In this document: piece by piece, positions 35,830 through 45,002 of the stretch
Layout: each line of letters starts with the position of its first letter
Position numbering within the stretch: the stretch's first letter is position 1
Source of the DNA: RI-92 sp037384645
GTDB lineage: Bacteria; Pseudomonadota; Gammaproteobacteria; UBA6429; Thiohalophilaceae
Direction: 5' to 3'
Assembly (NCBI GenBank): GCA_037384645.1
Contig: JARRNT010000030.1
Span: 1 to 64,000, forward strand
Length of the DNA: 64,000 nt
The notes under the pieces: model-generated
The model's input: the letters and a program-made list of their open reading frames with translations, nothing else
The model's database searches: none
Told to the model about the DNA's origin: nothing
Made by a program: the position numbers and the translations under genes

Positions 35830-37326
35830 ATGAACAAGGAAATCTTATTGGTTGTTGATGCCGTTTCAAATGAGAAGGGTGTCGAGAAGGGCATTATCTT
35901 CGAGGCCATCGAGGCGGCGCTGGAGATGGCGACCAAGAAACGATATACCAACGATATCGACGTGCGGGTCTCCATCGATCGTACGACTGGCGACTATGAT
36001 ACCTTTCGCCGTTGGGAGGTCGTGGAAGACGATGCTATGGAAATGCCGGATCGCCAGGTCACCCTGAGCGCAGCCCAGTATGAGGATCCGCAAGCACAAC
36101 TGGGTGACTTCGTCGAAGAGCAAATCGAATCGGTAGAATTCGGACGGATTGCCGCGCAGACAGCCAAACAGGTTATCGTGCAGAAAGTCCGTGAAGCCGA
36201 ACGTCAACAGGTCTTTGATGAGTACGAGGACAAGGTCGGACAACTGGTCATGGGTGTGGTCAAACGCGTCGAACGCGGTAATGTCTATCTGGACCTGGGT
36301 AATAATGCCGACGCCATCGTCCCACGGGAAGAAACCATTCCGCGTGAAGCGATTCGTACCGGCGATCGGATTCGTGGCCTGCTCAAGGATGTCAGACCGG
36401 AGGCCCGTGGTCCGCAACTGATTGTAAGCCGTACTGATCCGCGCTTTCTTACCGAACTCTTTAAAATCGAAGTGCCGGAAATCGGCGAAGGCCTGATCGA
36501 AATCATCAATGCCTCGCGCGACCCGGGTTCACGCGCCAAGATTGCCGTGAAAAGCAACGACAATCGGATCGATCCGGTGGGTGCCTGCGTGGGAATGCGT
36601 GGTTCCCGTGTCCAGGCGGTTTCCAATGAGCTGGCTGGCGAGCGTATCGACATCGTGTTATGGGATGAAAATCCGGCACAATATGTGATCAATGCCATGT
36701 CGCCGGCGGAAGTGGAATCCATCGTGGTGGATGAAGATGCCGTGAGTATGGATATTGCGGTCAAAGAGGATCAGTTGTCCCAGGCCATCGGTCGTGGCGG
36801 TCAGAATGTCAAACTGGCCAGTGACCTTAGTGGCTGGGAGTTGAATGTGATGTCCGAGACCGATGCTGAGGCCAAAACCGAGGCTGAAAATGAGCGTCTG
36901 CAGGGCATGTTTATGGAAGCACTGGACGTGGACGAGGAGGTTGCTCAGATCCTCGTGCAGGAAGGGTTTTCCAGCATCGATGAAGTGGCCTATGTGCCCA
37001 AGTCCGAAATGCTGGGTATTGAGGAGTTCGACGAAGAAATCGTCGAAGAGTTACGTGGTCGTGCCAAGGATGTATTGTTGACTCGTGCGATTACTAACGC
37101 CGAAGAAGATGGCGATACACCGGCAGAAGATTTGTTGAATATGGAAGGTATGAATGCCGAATTGGCCAGTAAGCTGGCAAAAAATGGCATTGTCACTATG
37201 GAAGACCTGGCTGAGCAGTCTGTGGATGATCTGCTGGATATCGAGAAAATGGATCATGATGCAGCAGCTAAATTGATCATGACTGCAAGAGCGCCCTGGT
37301 TTGAGCAGGAACAGGTTTCTGAATAA
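35830..37326 (+). CDS. nusA: Transcription termination/antitermination protein NusA
   Basis: NusA binds RNA polymerase and RNA and controls pausing, termination and antitermination. The 498-residue protein has the full domain set: N-terminal polymerase-binding domain (1-130), S1 (about 135-200, LVMGVVKRVERGNVYLDLG), and two KH domains with GMRGSRVQAVSNEL and GRGGQNVKLA. Two acidic C-terminal helix-hairpin repeats (about 360-495) are as in E. coli. GAGG lies ahead of the ATG. infB follows after 22 bases. Confidence 0.98.
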   Translation: MNKEILLVVDAVSNEKGVEKGIIFEAIEAALEMATKKRYTNDIDVRVSIDRTTGDYDTFRRWEVVEDDAMEMPDRQVTLSAAQYEDPQAQLGDFVEEQIESVEFGRIAAQTAKQVIVQKVREAERQQVFDEYEDKVGQLVMGVVKRVERGNVYLDLGNNADAIVPREETIPREAIRTGDRIRGLLKDVRPEARGPQLIVSRTDPRFLTELFKIEVPEIGEGLIEIINASRDPGSRAKIAVKSNDNRIDPVGACVGMRGSRVQAVSNELAGERIDIVLWDENPAQYVINAMSPAEVESIVVDEDAVSMDIAVKEDQLSQAIGRGGQNVKLASDLSGWELNVMSETDAEAKTEAENERLQGMFMEALDVDEEVAQILVQEGFSSIDEVAYVPKSEMLGIEEFDEEIVEELRGRAKDVLLTRAITNAEEDGDTPAEDLLNMEGMNAELASKLAKNGIVTMEDLAEQSVDDLLDIEKMDHDAAAKLIMTARAPWFEQEQVSE

Positions 37327-37348
37327 AGGGTTGGAGAAGAAATAGCGT

Positions 37349-39868
37349 ATGGCTGAAGTCACTGTCAAACAGTTTGCAGAAGTCGTTGGTATATCAATCG
37401 ATCGCTTGCTGGAGCAATTACGCGAAGCGGGTGTCGAGATCAATGATGCCGATGCGAAGATTAGCGATGATGAAAAAATGGAATTGCTCGGTCATTTGCG
37501 GCGCAAGCAGGGCGGTGAAGAAAAAGGCGAGTCCGGCGGCAAGAAGATTACGCTCAAGCGCAAGTCCTCTTCTGAGCTGCGCCTGACCGGTGCCCAGGGC
37601 AAGACCAAGTCGGTAACGGTAGAGGTGCGCAAAAAGCGTACCTACGTCAAGCGTAGTGCGGTGGTTGAGGAAGAAAGCAAGCGCATGGAAGAAGTCATGG
37701 CCAAGCGCGAGGAAGAAAAGGCCAAACAGGAAGCATTTGAACAGGAAGCCAAGCGCAAGCTGGAAGAAAAGGAAGCACAGCGCATTGCCGAGGAAGAAGC
37801 GCGCAAGAAACTGATCGAACAGGCCCAGGCGGAAAAGGAACGCGCGGCGGAAGAAGCCAAGCGCCAGGCCCAGGAGCAGCTTGCCAAGCAACAAGTCGAA
37901 GCGCCGAAGGAAGAACGTGGCGGCGGGCGCAAGAAGAAAAAGAAGGATTTCATTCCTGACGAGGGCGATGAAGGGCGCAAGAGCACCCGTTACGGTCGCA
38001 AGGAACTGCACGTCAGTGCCGAGATGTCCGGTCGTCGCAAGCGCAGGAAACCCGGCAAGCCCACGGGGGGCGGACTGACTGAGGAGCATGGATTCACCAT
38101 GCCGACTGCACCGATTGTACGCGAGGTGGCAATCCCGGAGACTATTAGCGTTGCCGAACTGGCACAGAAGATGTCAGTAAAAGCGGCGGAAGTGATCAAG
38201 GCTATGATGTCCATGGGCTCGATGGTGACAATCAACCAGGTCCTTGATCAGGAAACCGCCCAGGTCGTGGTCGAGGAAATGGGCCACAAGGCCAAGCTGA
38301 TTAAGGCCGATGCCATTGAGGAATCTCTGGTAGAGGAGGTGGAAGAAGAGGGTGAGGCAACAGGTCGCGCCCCGGTTGTGACCATCATGGGTCACGTTGA
38401 CCACGGTAAAACCTCGCTACTGGATTATATCCGTCGTAGCCGCGTGGTAGCTGGTGAAGCAGGCGGTATTACCCAGCACATCGGTGCCTATCACGTCGAG
38501 ACTGATAATGGCGAGATAACCTTTCTGGATACCCCGGGCCACGCCGCCTTTACCGCGATGCGTGCTCGTGGCGCGCAGGTCACAGATATTGTCATCCTGG
38601 TGGTAGCCGCCGATGATGGCGTCATGCCGCAGACACGTGAAGCAGTACAGCATGCCAAGGCTGCCGGCGTCCCCTTGATCGTTGCTGTCAATAAAATCGA
38701 TAAGCCGGAAGCCGATCCGGACCGCGTCAAGAATGAACTGGCGCAGGAAGATGTCATCCCGGAGGACTGGGGTGGCGATACCATGTTTATCAATGTGTCT
38801 GCCCATACCGGCGAAGGCGTGGATACGCTGCTGGAGTCTATCCTGCTGGTTGCTGAAGTGCTGGAGTTGAAAGCCGTGCACGAAGGTCCCGCCAAGGGAA
38901 TCATTGTCGAGTCGCGCCTGGACAAGGGCCGTGGTCCGGTGGCGACTGTCCTGGTGCAGCGCGGCACCCTGAAGAAGGGCGATATGCTGCTGGCCGGTCT
39001 GGAATATGGCCGCGTGCGCGCGCTCATCAACGAGGCCGGGCAACAGGTGAACGAAGCCGGCCCGTCAATCCCGGTAGAGGTATTGGGTCTGTCCGGCGTT
39101 CCCAGCGCCGGTGATGAAGCCACGGTAGTGAAGGACGAGCGCAAGGCGCGCGAGGTAGCCAGCTTCCGTCACGGCAAACACCGCGACTTGAAACTGGCCC
39201 GGCAACAGGCTGCCAAGCTGGAAAATATGTTTACCCAGATGGCCGAAGGCGAGGTCAACACACTCAATATTGTACTCAAGGCCGATGTCCAGGGCTCGGT
39301 GGAAGCGATTGCTGATTCCCTGACCAAGTTGTCCACCGATGAAGTTAAAGTGAATATCGTTGCCAGTGGTGTCGGCGGGATTACCGAATCCGATGTCAAC
39401 CTGGCGGTAGCGGCAGGGGCGATCATGATCGGCTTTAATGTCCGTGCCGAGTCTTCCGCCAAGCGTCTGATCGAGGAAGAAGGCATCGACCTGCATTACT
39501 ACAGCATCATTTATGAATTGATCGACGAAGTGAAACAGGCCATGAGTGGCATGCTGGCGCCGGAGTTCAAGGAAGAGATTATTGGCCTGGCCGAAGTACG
39601 GGATGTCTTCCGCTCACCGAAATTTGGTAGCGTCGCCGGTTGCATGGTGGTTGACGGGGTGGTCAAGCGTAACAATCCCATCCGGGTATTGCGTGACAAC
39701 GTTGTGATCTACGAAGGCGAACTGGAATCCCTGCGTCGCTTCAAGGACGATGCCGGCGAGGTCAAGCAGGGTCTCGAGTGTGGCATCGGCGTCAAGAACT
39801 ACAATGACGTCAAGGTTGGCGATCAGATTGAAGTGTATGAGCGGACCCAGGTGCAGCGCAGCATCTAG
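37349..39868 (+). CDS. infB: Translation initiation factor IF-2
   Basis: IF-2 is the GTPase that brings initiator tRNA to the 30S subunit. The protein has 839 residues. After a small N-terminal domain comes a long charged helix rich in E, K, A and R (about residues 100-200). The G domain starts near residue 347 with GHVDHGKTSLLD, followed by DTPGHAAF, NKIDKP and the switch elements. The C-terminal domains bind fMet-tRNA. The initiator tRNA gene itself heads this locus. Confidence 0.98.
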   Translation: MAEVTVKQFAEVVGISIDRLLEQLREAGVEINDADAKISDDEKMELLGHLRRKQGGEEKGESGGKKITLKRKSSSELRLTGAQGKTKSVTVEVRKKRTYVKRSAVVEEESKRMEEVMAKREEEKAKQEAFEQEAKRKLEEKEAQRIAEEEARKKLIEQAQAEKERAAEEAKRQAQEQLAKQQVEAPKEERGGGRKKKKKDFIPDEGDEGRKSTRYGRKELHVSAEMSGRRKRRKPGKPTGGGLTEEHGFTMPTAPIVREVAIPETISVAELAQKMSVKAAEVIKAMMSMGSMVTINQVLDQETAQVVVEEMGHKAKLIKADAIEESLVEEVEEEGEATGRAPVVTIMGHVDHGKTSLLDYIRRSRVVAGEAGGITQHIGAYHVETDNGEITFLDTPGHAAFTAMRARGAQVTDIVILVVAADDGVMPQTREAVQHAKAAGVPLIVAVNKIDKPEADPDRVKNELAQEDVIPEDWGGDTMFINVSAHTGEGVDTLLESILLVAEVLELKAVHEGPAKGIIVESRLDKGRGPVATVLVQRGTLKKGDMLLAGLEYGRVRALINEAGQQVNEAGPSIPVEVLGLSGVPSAGDEATVVKDERKAREVASFRHGKHRDLKLARQQAAKLENMFTQMAEGEVNTLNIVLKADVQGSVEAIADSLTKLSTDEVKVNIVASGVGGITESDVNLAVAAGAIMIGFNVRAESSAKRLIEEEGIDLHYYSIIYELIDEVKQAMSGMLAPEFKEEIIGLAEVRDVFRSPKFGSVAGCMVVDGVVKRNNPIRVLRDNVVIYEGELESLRRFKDDAGEVKQGLECGIGVKNYNDVKVGDQIEVYERTQVQRSI

Positions 39869-39907
39869 ACGATTCGACCACGTTTACGCACACAGAATTT
39901 ACTATCC

Positions 39908-40294
39908 ATGCCAAAAGAGTTTGAACGCACTCGTCGCGTTGGCGAACAGATTCAACGCGAACTCGCCGTACTGATCCAGCGAGAGCTCAAGGATCCCCGC
40001 CTGGGCATGCTGACCATCTCCGCCGTCAAGGTCAGCAAGGACATGAGTGTGGCCAAGGTGTTTATTACCGTCTTTAACGAGGCCGAGGATCGCAAAAAGA
40101 CGCTCGAGGCCCTGCAACACGCCGCTGGCTTTCTGCAACACGAGCTGGGTCGCAGCCTGAGCCTGCGCAGTATTCCCAAACTGCGCTTTGTTTATGATGA
40201 ATCCATTGTGCGCGGTGCCGAACTGAGTGCCCTGATCGACAAGGCCGTGAGTGAAGATCGCGCCAGGCATCACGAGGATGAAAATGAGTCGTAG
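39908..40294 (+). CDS. rbfA: 30S ribosome-binding factor RbfA
   Basis: RbfA is a cold-adaptation factor for 16S rRNA 5'-end maturation. It is 128 residues, with a KH-like fold: RRVGEQIQRELAVLIQREL, DPRLGMLTISAVKVSKDMSVAKVFITV, and SIPKLRFVYDESIVRG. A short acidic tail ends in HEDENES. Its last 11 bases overlap truB. Confidence 0.97.
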   Translation: MPKEFERTRRVGEQIQRELAVLIQRELKDPRLGMLTISAVKVSKDMSVAKVFITVFNEAEDRKKTLEALQHAAGFLQHELGRSLSLRSIPKLRFVYDESIVRGAELSALIDKAVSEDRARHHEDENES

Positions 40295-41204
40295 AAAACC
40301 CCGCGGCCGCAAGGTCAACGGCATCCTGTTGCTGGACAAGGGGATTGGCATGACATCCAATACCGCCCTGCAGAAGGTCAAACGCCTCTACCAGGCCGCC
40401 AAGGCCGGCCATACCGGTAGCCTGGATCCCCTGGCCAGCGGTTTATTGCCCCTGTGTCTGGGCGAGGCAACCAAGCTCTCCAGCTTTTTGCTGGATGCGG
40501 ATAAGGTCTACGCGGGCGTTTGTAAACTGGGCGTGAAAACCTCAACTGCCGATGCCGAGGGCGAGGTCATCTCAACCCGGCCGGTGCCCGAGCTGAATGA
40601 AGCGCAATTACGTGCCACCCTGGATAAATTTGTCGGCGAGATTGAGCAGATTCCACCCATGCATTCAGCCATCAAAATGCAGGGACAGCCACTGTATAAA
40701 CTGGCCCACCAGGGTATCGAGGTGGAACGTCAGCCTCGCCAGGTGACTGTACACAGCCTGGAGCTGACGCGCATGGAAGAAGACGAATTTGCCTTCGTGT
40801 TGCACTGTTCCAAGGGGACCTATGTGCGTACCCTGGTCGAGGATATCGGTGAAGTGCTGGGCTGTGGCGCGCATTTGAGCGCCCTGCGACGGACCGGCGT
40901 CGGGCCGTTTGAAATTGACCATGCCGTGACCCTGGAGACACTGGAGCAGACGGCGGCAGAGAGCGGCCTGGCCGGCCTCGATGGCCTGCTAATCCCCATG
41001 GACCAGGCCCTGGAGAAATGGCCGGCAGTACATCTGAGTGAGAATTCTGCCTATTACGTGCGTCAGGGCCAGCCGGTACAGGTGGCCAAGGCCCCCACCA
41101 GTGGCTGGGTGCGGCTGTTTGCCCATAATGACCACTTCCTGGGGGTCGGGCAAATCCTCGAAGATGGCCGAGTTGCCCCCAAAAGGTTGGTAAATACCCG
41201 GTAA
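40284..41204 (+). CDS. truB: tRNA pseudouridine-55 synthase
   Basis: TruB makes pseudouridine 55 in the T-loop of tRNAs. With the ATG at 40284, which has GAGG six bases upstream, the protein is 306 residues. The catalytic aspartate is D48 in GHTGSLDPLASGLLPLCLG. KGTYVRTLVEDIG and a C-terminal PUA-like region (about 240-306) are also typical. Further in-frame starts lie inside rbfA. Confidence 0.97.
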   Translation: MSRRKPRGRKVNGILLLDKGIGMTSNTALQKVKRLYQAAKAGHTGSLDPLASGLLPLCLGEATKLSSFLLDADKVYAGVCKLGVKTSTADAEGEVISTRPVPELNEAQLRATLDKFVGEIEQIPPMHSAIKMQGQPLYKLAHQGIEVERQPRQVTVHSLELTRMEEDEFAFVLHCSKGTYVRTLVEDIGEVLGCGAHLSALRRTGVGPFEIDHAVTLETLEQTAAESGLAGLDGLLIPMDQALEKWPAVHLSENSAYYVRQGQPVQVAKAPTSGWVRLFAHNDHFLGVGQILEDGRVAPKRLVNTR

Positions 41205-41231
41205 TATTGTTAAAAACCGGGCAAACGCATG

Positions 41232-41261
41232 TTGTAACAGAGTCCCCCGCGCGGGTAAAAT
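41232..41261 (+). promoter_or_regulatory. Candidate rpsO promoter
   Basis: TTGTAA (41232-41237) and TAAAAT (41256-41261) are 18 bases apart, followed by a GCGC discriminator. A separate rpsO promoter at this position is known in E. coli. The start would be near 41269, about 42 bases ahead of rpsO. Confidence 0.5.
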
Positions 41262-41310
41262 ACGCGCTCTTTTTTCCAGGTAGATACCTTTTAGAAACAG
41301 GAGTTTGTTA

Positions 41311-41580
41311 ATGTCACTGAGCGCCGACAAAAAGGCTCAGATAGTCAACGATTACGGCCGTTCCGCGGGCGATACCGGTTCCGCAGAAGTGCAGATTGCC
41401 CTGCTGTCTGCACGTATCGATGACCTATCCGAACACTTCAAAACCCACACCCATGATCACCATTCGCGTCAGGGCCTGCTGCAGATGGTTAGCCAGCGCC
41501 GCAAGCTGCTGGATTACCTCAAAGGTACCGATGTCCAGCGTTACCGTGACCTGATTGGTCGACTCGGACTCCGCAAGTAA
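41311..41580 (+). CDS. rpsO: 30S ribosomal protein S15
   Basis: S15 is an early-binding small-subunit protein that contacts the 16S rRNA three-way junction. It is 89 residues, with ATG 41311 and AGGAG seven bases upstream. Helix motifs are DTGSAEVQIALLSARI, LSEHFKTHTHDHHSRQGLL and RRKLLDYLKGTD. Only 18 bases separate it from pnp. Confidence 0.98.
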   Translation: MSLSADKKAQIVNDYGRSAGDTGSAEVQIALLSARIDDLSEHFKTHTHDHHSRQGLLQMVSQRRKLLDYLKGTDVQRYRDLIGRLGLRK

Positions 41581-41598
41581 CGACGCGAAAGGAAAAAT

Positions 41599-43686
41599 AT
41601 GTCGCTCCCATCCCCCATCAGTAAAGAATTTCAGTACGGTAAACACACAGTAACACTCGAGACGGGGGAGATTGCCCGTCAGGCCGACGGCGCCGTCAAA
41701 GTCAGCATGGGCGACACCGTCGTGCTGGTCACGGCAGTGGTCGACAAGAGTTCCGGCGAGGGCCGGGATTTCTTCCCCCTGACGGTGAATTATCAGGAGA
41801 AGACCTATGCCGCGGGTCGTATCCCCGGTGGTTTCCTGCGCCGGGAAGGGCGTCCTTCTGAAACCGAAACCCTGACCAGCCGCCTGATTGACCGGCCTAT
41901 TCGTCCCCTGTTTCCGGATGGGTTCGTCAACGAAGTGCAGGTCATTGCTACCGTGCTGTCGCTGGATCCGGATGTGACCCCGGATATCCCCGCCATGATC
42001 GGGGCCTCGGCATCGCTGGTGCTCAGTGGCGCGCCGTTCCAGGGGCCTATCGGCGGTGCCCGTGTCGGTTACCGCGATGGCGAGTATCTGCTGAATCCGT
42101 CTCAGACGGACCTGGAGACGTCGGACCTGGACCTGGTGGTCGCGGGTACCGAACAGGCCGTGTTAATGGTGGAATCCGAAGCCAAACTGCTGTCCGAAGA
42201 AGTCATGCTGGGCGCGGTGGTGTTCGGTCACGAACAGCAACAGGTGGTCATCAAGGCCATCCGGGAACTGGCCCAGCAGGTCGGTGTGACCCCGCTGGAG
42301 TGGACCGCTCCCGAGAAAGACCAGGCACTGGCCGGTGCGGTGGCCGAGGCCGGTGAGGCCGGTCTGCGCGAGGCCTACAAGATTCACGAGAAACTGGCCC
42401 GTTACGCCGCTATCGACGCCGTCAAAAAGACTGTGCTGGACAAACTCGGGGATGAGGATGGCAGCAATCACGCTGACATCTATAACGAGATTGAAGAACT
42501 CAAAAGCAAGATCGTCCGCAATCAGATTCTGGATGGTCAGCCGCGTATCGATGGGCGTGACACCAAGACCGTGCGCCCGATTACCGTCAAGGTCGGCGTC
42601 CTGCCGCGGACCCACGGCTCCGCCCTGTTTACCCGCGGCGAGACCCAGGCCCTGGTAGTCACCACCCTGGGCACGGAGAAGGACGCCCAGATCATCGACG
42701 CACTGGCTGGCTCCTATCGGGAAAACTTCCTGCTGCATTACAACTTCCCGCCGTTTTCCGTCGGTGAGACCGGCCGTACCGGCAGCCCCGGCCGCCGTGA
42801 AATCGGCCACGGCCGCCTGGCCCGCCGTGGCGTCTCCGGCGTCATGCCCAACATGACGGAATATCCCTATACCATCCGCGTGGTCTCCGAAATTACCGAG
42901 TCCAATGGCTCCAGCTCCATGGCCAGCGTTTGTGGCAGTTCCCTGTCCATGATGGATGCGGGTGTGCCGCTGAAGGCCCCGGTGGCCGGTATCGCCATGG
43001 GCCTGATCAAGGAAGGTGACAAGTTTGCTGTCCTGAGCGATATCCTGGGTGACGAAGACCACCTGGGTGACATGGACTTCAAGGTGGCAGGTTCTTCTGA
43101 AGGTGTAACCGCCTTACAGATGGACATCAAGATCGATGGCATCACCAAGGAGATCATGGAAGTCGCGCTGGAGCAGGCCAAGGCGGGTCGTCTGCATATC
43201 CTTGAAAAGATGAATGCTGTGATTGATCAGCCGCGCGAGACCATGTCGCAGTATGCACCGCGCTACCTGACGATGAAGATCAACCCGGACAAGATTCGTG
43301 ACGTCATCGGCAAGGGTGGTGTGACCATTCGCTCCATTACCGAGGAGACTGGCGCCAGCATCGACATCGACGATAATGGCAATATCAAGATTGCCTCTGC
43401 TGACCTTGCGGCTGCGGAAGAAGCCAAACACCAGATCGAGCAGATCACGGCGGATGTGGAGGTTGGCAAGGTCTACGAAGGTCGCGTGGCCAAGCTGATG
43501 GACTTCGGTGCCTTCGTCACCATTCTGCCCGGCAAGGATGGACTGGTCCATGTCTCGCAAATCTCCGAGGAGCGCGTCGAGAAAGTTAGTGACGAGCTTA
43601 AGGAAGGCGATATGGTCAAGGTCAAAGTCCTGGAGATCGATAAACAGGGCCGTATCCGCCTGAGCATGAAGGCCGTCAATCAATAG
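41599..43686 (+). CDS. pnp: Polyribonucleotide nucleotidyltransferase
   Basis: PNPase degrades RNA from the 3' end using phosphate and forms part of the RNA degradosome. The 695-residue protein has two RNase PH-like halves. The second carries the active-site stretch GRTGSPGRREIGHGRLARRG, SNGSSSMASVCG and DMDFKVAGSSEG. A helical linker, a KH domain (about 555-612, IGKGGVTIRSITEETG) and an S1 domain (about 622-690, GRVAKLMDFGAFVTI) follow. AAAGG precedes the ATG. Confidence 0.98.
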   Translation: MSLPSPISKEFQYGKHTVTLETGEIARQADGAVKVSMGDTVVLVTAVVDKSSGEGRDFFPLTVNYQEKTYAAGRIPGGFLRREGRPSETETLTSRLIDRPIRPLFPDGFVNEVQVIATVLSLDPDVTPDIPAMIGASASLVLSGAPFQGPIGGARVGYRDGEYLLNPSQTDLETSDLDLVVAGTEQAVLMVESEAKLLSEEVMLGAVVFGHEQQQVVIKAIRELAQQVGVTPLEWTAPEKDQALAGAVAEAGEAGLREAYKIHEKLARYAAIDAVKKTVLDKLGDEDGSNHADIYNEIEELKSKIVRNQILDGQPRIDGRDTKTVRPITVKVGVLPRTHGSALFTRGETQALVVTTLGTEKDAQIIDALAGSYRENFLLHYNFPPFSVGETGRTGSPGRREIGHGRLARRGVSGVMPNMTEYPYTIRVVSEITESNGSSSMASVCGSSLSMMDAGVPLKAPVAGIAMGLIKEGDKFAVLSDILGDEDHLGDMDFKVAGSSEGVTALQMDIKIDGITKEIMEVALEQAKAGRLHILEKMNAVIDQPRETMSQYAPRYLTMKINPDKIRDVIGKGGVTIRSITEETGASIDIDDNGNIKIASADLAAAEEAKHQIEQITADVEVGKVYEGRVAKLMDFGAFVTILPGKDGLVHVSQISEERVEKVSDELKEGDMVKVKVLEIDKQGRIRLSMKAVNQ

Positions 43687-43760
43687 TTCGCAAAACACTG
43701 CCGGGTGGCAGCCAGGCTTTTGCCGCTCACTGCCACTAAACAGAGTCAACTCAATCAGTT

Positions 43761-43785
43761 AAGGCCGGGTTTTCCCGGCCTTTTT
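43761..43785 (+). terminator. Intrinsic terminator after pnp
   Basis: GGCCGGG-TTTT-CCCGGCC followed by TTTTT, 76 bases after the pnp stop. This is a canonical strong terminator that closes the rimP-to-pnp region. Confidence 0.95.
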
Positions 43786-44000
43786 GTAAACGCTAATTGC
43801 GTTAGTCCTGACGGATTATGCGTTGGATGTATTCATACCAGACCTGCTTCATGCAGCGTGCCATATTCTGGCTGGTGACTTGTCTTTTATCATGCCGAAA
43901 GTTGATGAAGAGAGTAAAATGGCCAGCCAGACGGCCGGAGGCAGGGAGGAGTCAGCTGCAATCCGGAAAACCTGGCTGGCAATTGGTGGGATATCGATTG
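43786..44000. other. No supported gene between pnp terminator and the Arg/Asp-rich protein
   Basis: Two overlapping 85-codon frames begin at 43818 and 43823 on the plus strand and run into the antisense of the next gene. Neither has a ribosome site, a recognised motif or a plausible composition. I see nothing else in this stretch. Confidence 0.6.
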
Positions 44001-44387
44001 TTAGCGGTTACGACCACCACCGCCCGGTCCCATACCACCACCTGGACCCATACCATGTGCTGGCATGTCCGGTAAAGTGATGCCACGTTGTTTGGCACGT
44101 TCCTGCATTTGTTTGTGATGTTGTTCACGAATACGTTGACGTTCCTGTGCTGTCCTTGCATTGCGCATTCTTTCACGATATTGATTGCGCTCCTGTTCTG
44201 TCATCAGCTGATAACCATAGATCCGATCCCGAGTGCGTGACTGATCCGCTGTCTTATCCATGTCACGGGTACGAAGCTGATCGCGAGTCTGATCACGATC
44301 TCTGTCCTGGTCAGCAGCCAGTACGACAGGTGTGGCCATGACGAGAGCCAGGCTGGCTCCGACTAATAGAGAGATCCGTTTGTTCAT
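44001..44387 (-). CDS. Secreted Arg/Asp/Gln-rich protein of unknown function
   Basis: The 128-residue protein has a signal peptide (about 1-24, ending VVLAA). An Asp/Arg/Gln-rich repeat zone (DQDRDRDQTRDQLRTRD) follows. Residues about 57-100 are predicted helical and charged (YGYQLMTEQERNQYRERMR, QERQRIREQHHKQMQERAK). The tail is rich in Gly, Pro and Met (PAHGMGPGGGMGPGGGG). I have seen similar proteins in gammaproteobacteria without a known function. A periplasmic, metal- or stress-related role is conceivable but not shown. GAGG stands before the ATG. Confidence 0.75.
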   Translation of the reverse strand: MNKRISLLVGASLALVMATPVVLAADQDRDRDQTRDQLRTRDMDKTADQSRTRDRIYGYQLMTEQERNQYRERMRNARTAQERQRIREQHHKQMQERAKQRGITLPDMPAHGMGPGGGMGPGGGGRNR

Positions 44388-45002
44388 GGTAGAAGTCCTC
44401 TTCTTAAAAAAATCAATTCCAAAGATTGCATCTTCCTCCTGATGTTGCTCAAGCAGGAATGTGCGTTAATGTAATACAGGGTGAATATCAATGCAGTGTT
44501 CTGTATTGATGTACGTCAATACAGGCGAAGATATACGGTAAAGTGATTTTTCTGTAAATCCGATAAGTATTATTTCTGATAATCTGAAAATAATAACTGT
44601 TTTGCTTTCGAGAAAAATTACATATATTACCGGCCTGGATGATACGTATATCTACGTATTATTAGTTTGGACGGAAAAAGTTAAATTTCAGGCATATGAA
44701 AAATGTAGATTTTCGATTTTTGTTAGCCATTTACCGCTTTGTTAAAGCCTGGTTTGTATGTTGATCACCAATATTTTGTTTTTGATTAAACTAAAATTCT
44801 CAAATCAGAGAATGCTTGTGAATCCTCGTCGTGGTTGACTGTTTTTATGCCTTCCATGAGAAAATATGGCGATGAAATTCCAGAAATGATTTTCTGATCC
44901 AGGTCATTGTGTCAAACTATTTTCTGGACTTTAATTTAGGTAAATCAAAATTAACCTGGATTACGGGAGGCGCTCCGTCTTCTTATATTGCTGGTGAGGA
45001 AG
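44388..45002. other. AT-rich intergenic region with operator-like repeats
   Basis: About 600 bases carry no credible gene. Two inverted repeats stand out: CTGTATTGA-TGTACG-TCAATACAG (44501-44524), with an extra AATACAG half-site at 44473-44479, and ATACGTA-TATC-TACGTAT (44642-44659). The first is about 115 bases before the Arg/Asp-rich gene, and both lie between divergent genes. Base composition is clearly poorer in GC than in the nuo or rimP operons. Confidence 0.55.

Noticed and set aside
43818..44080. Two overlapping 85-codon frames after the pnp terminator
   Set aside because: No ribosome site or recognisable motif, and the ends run antisense to a signal-peptide gene.
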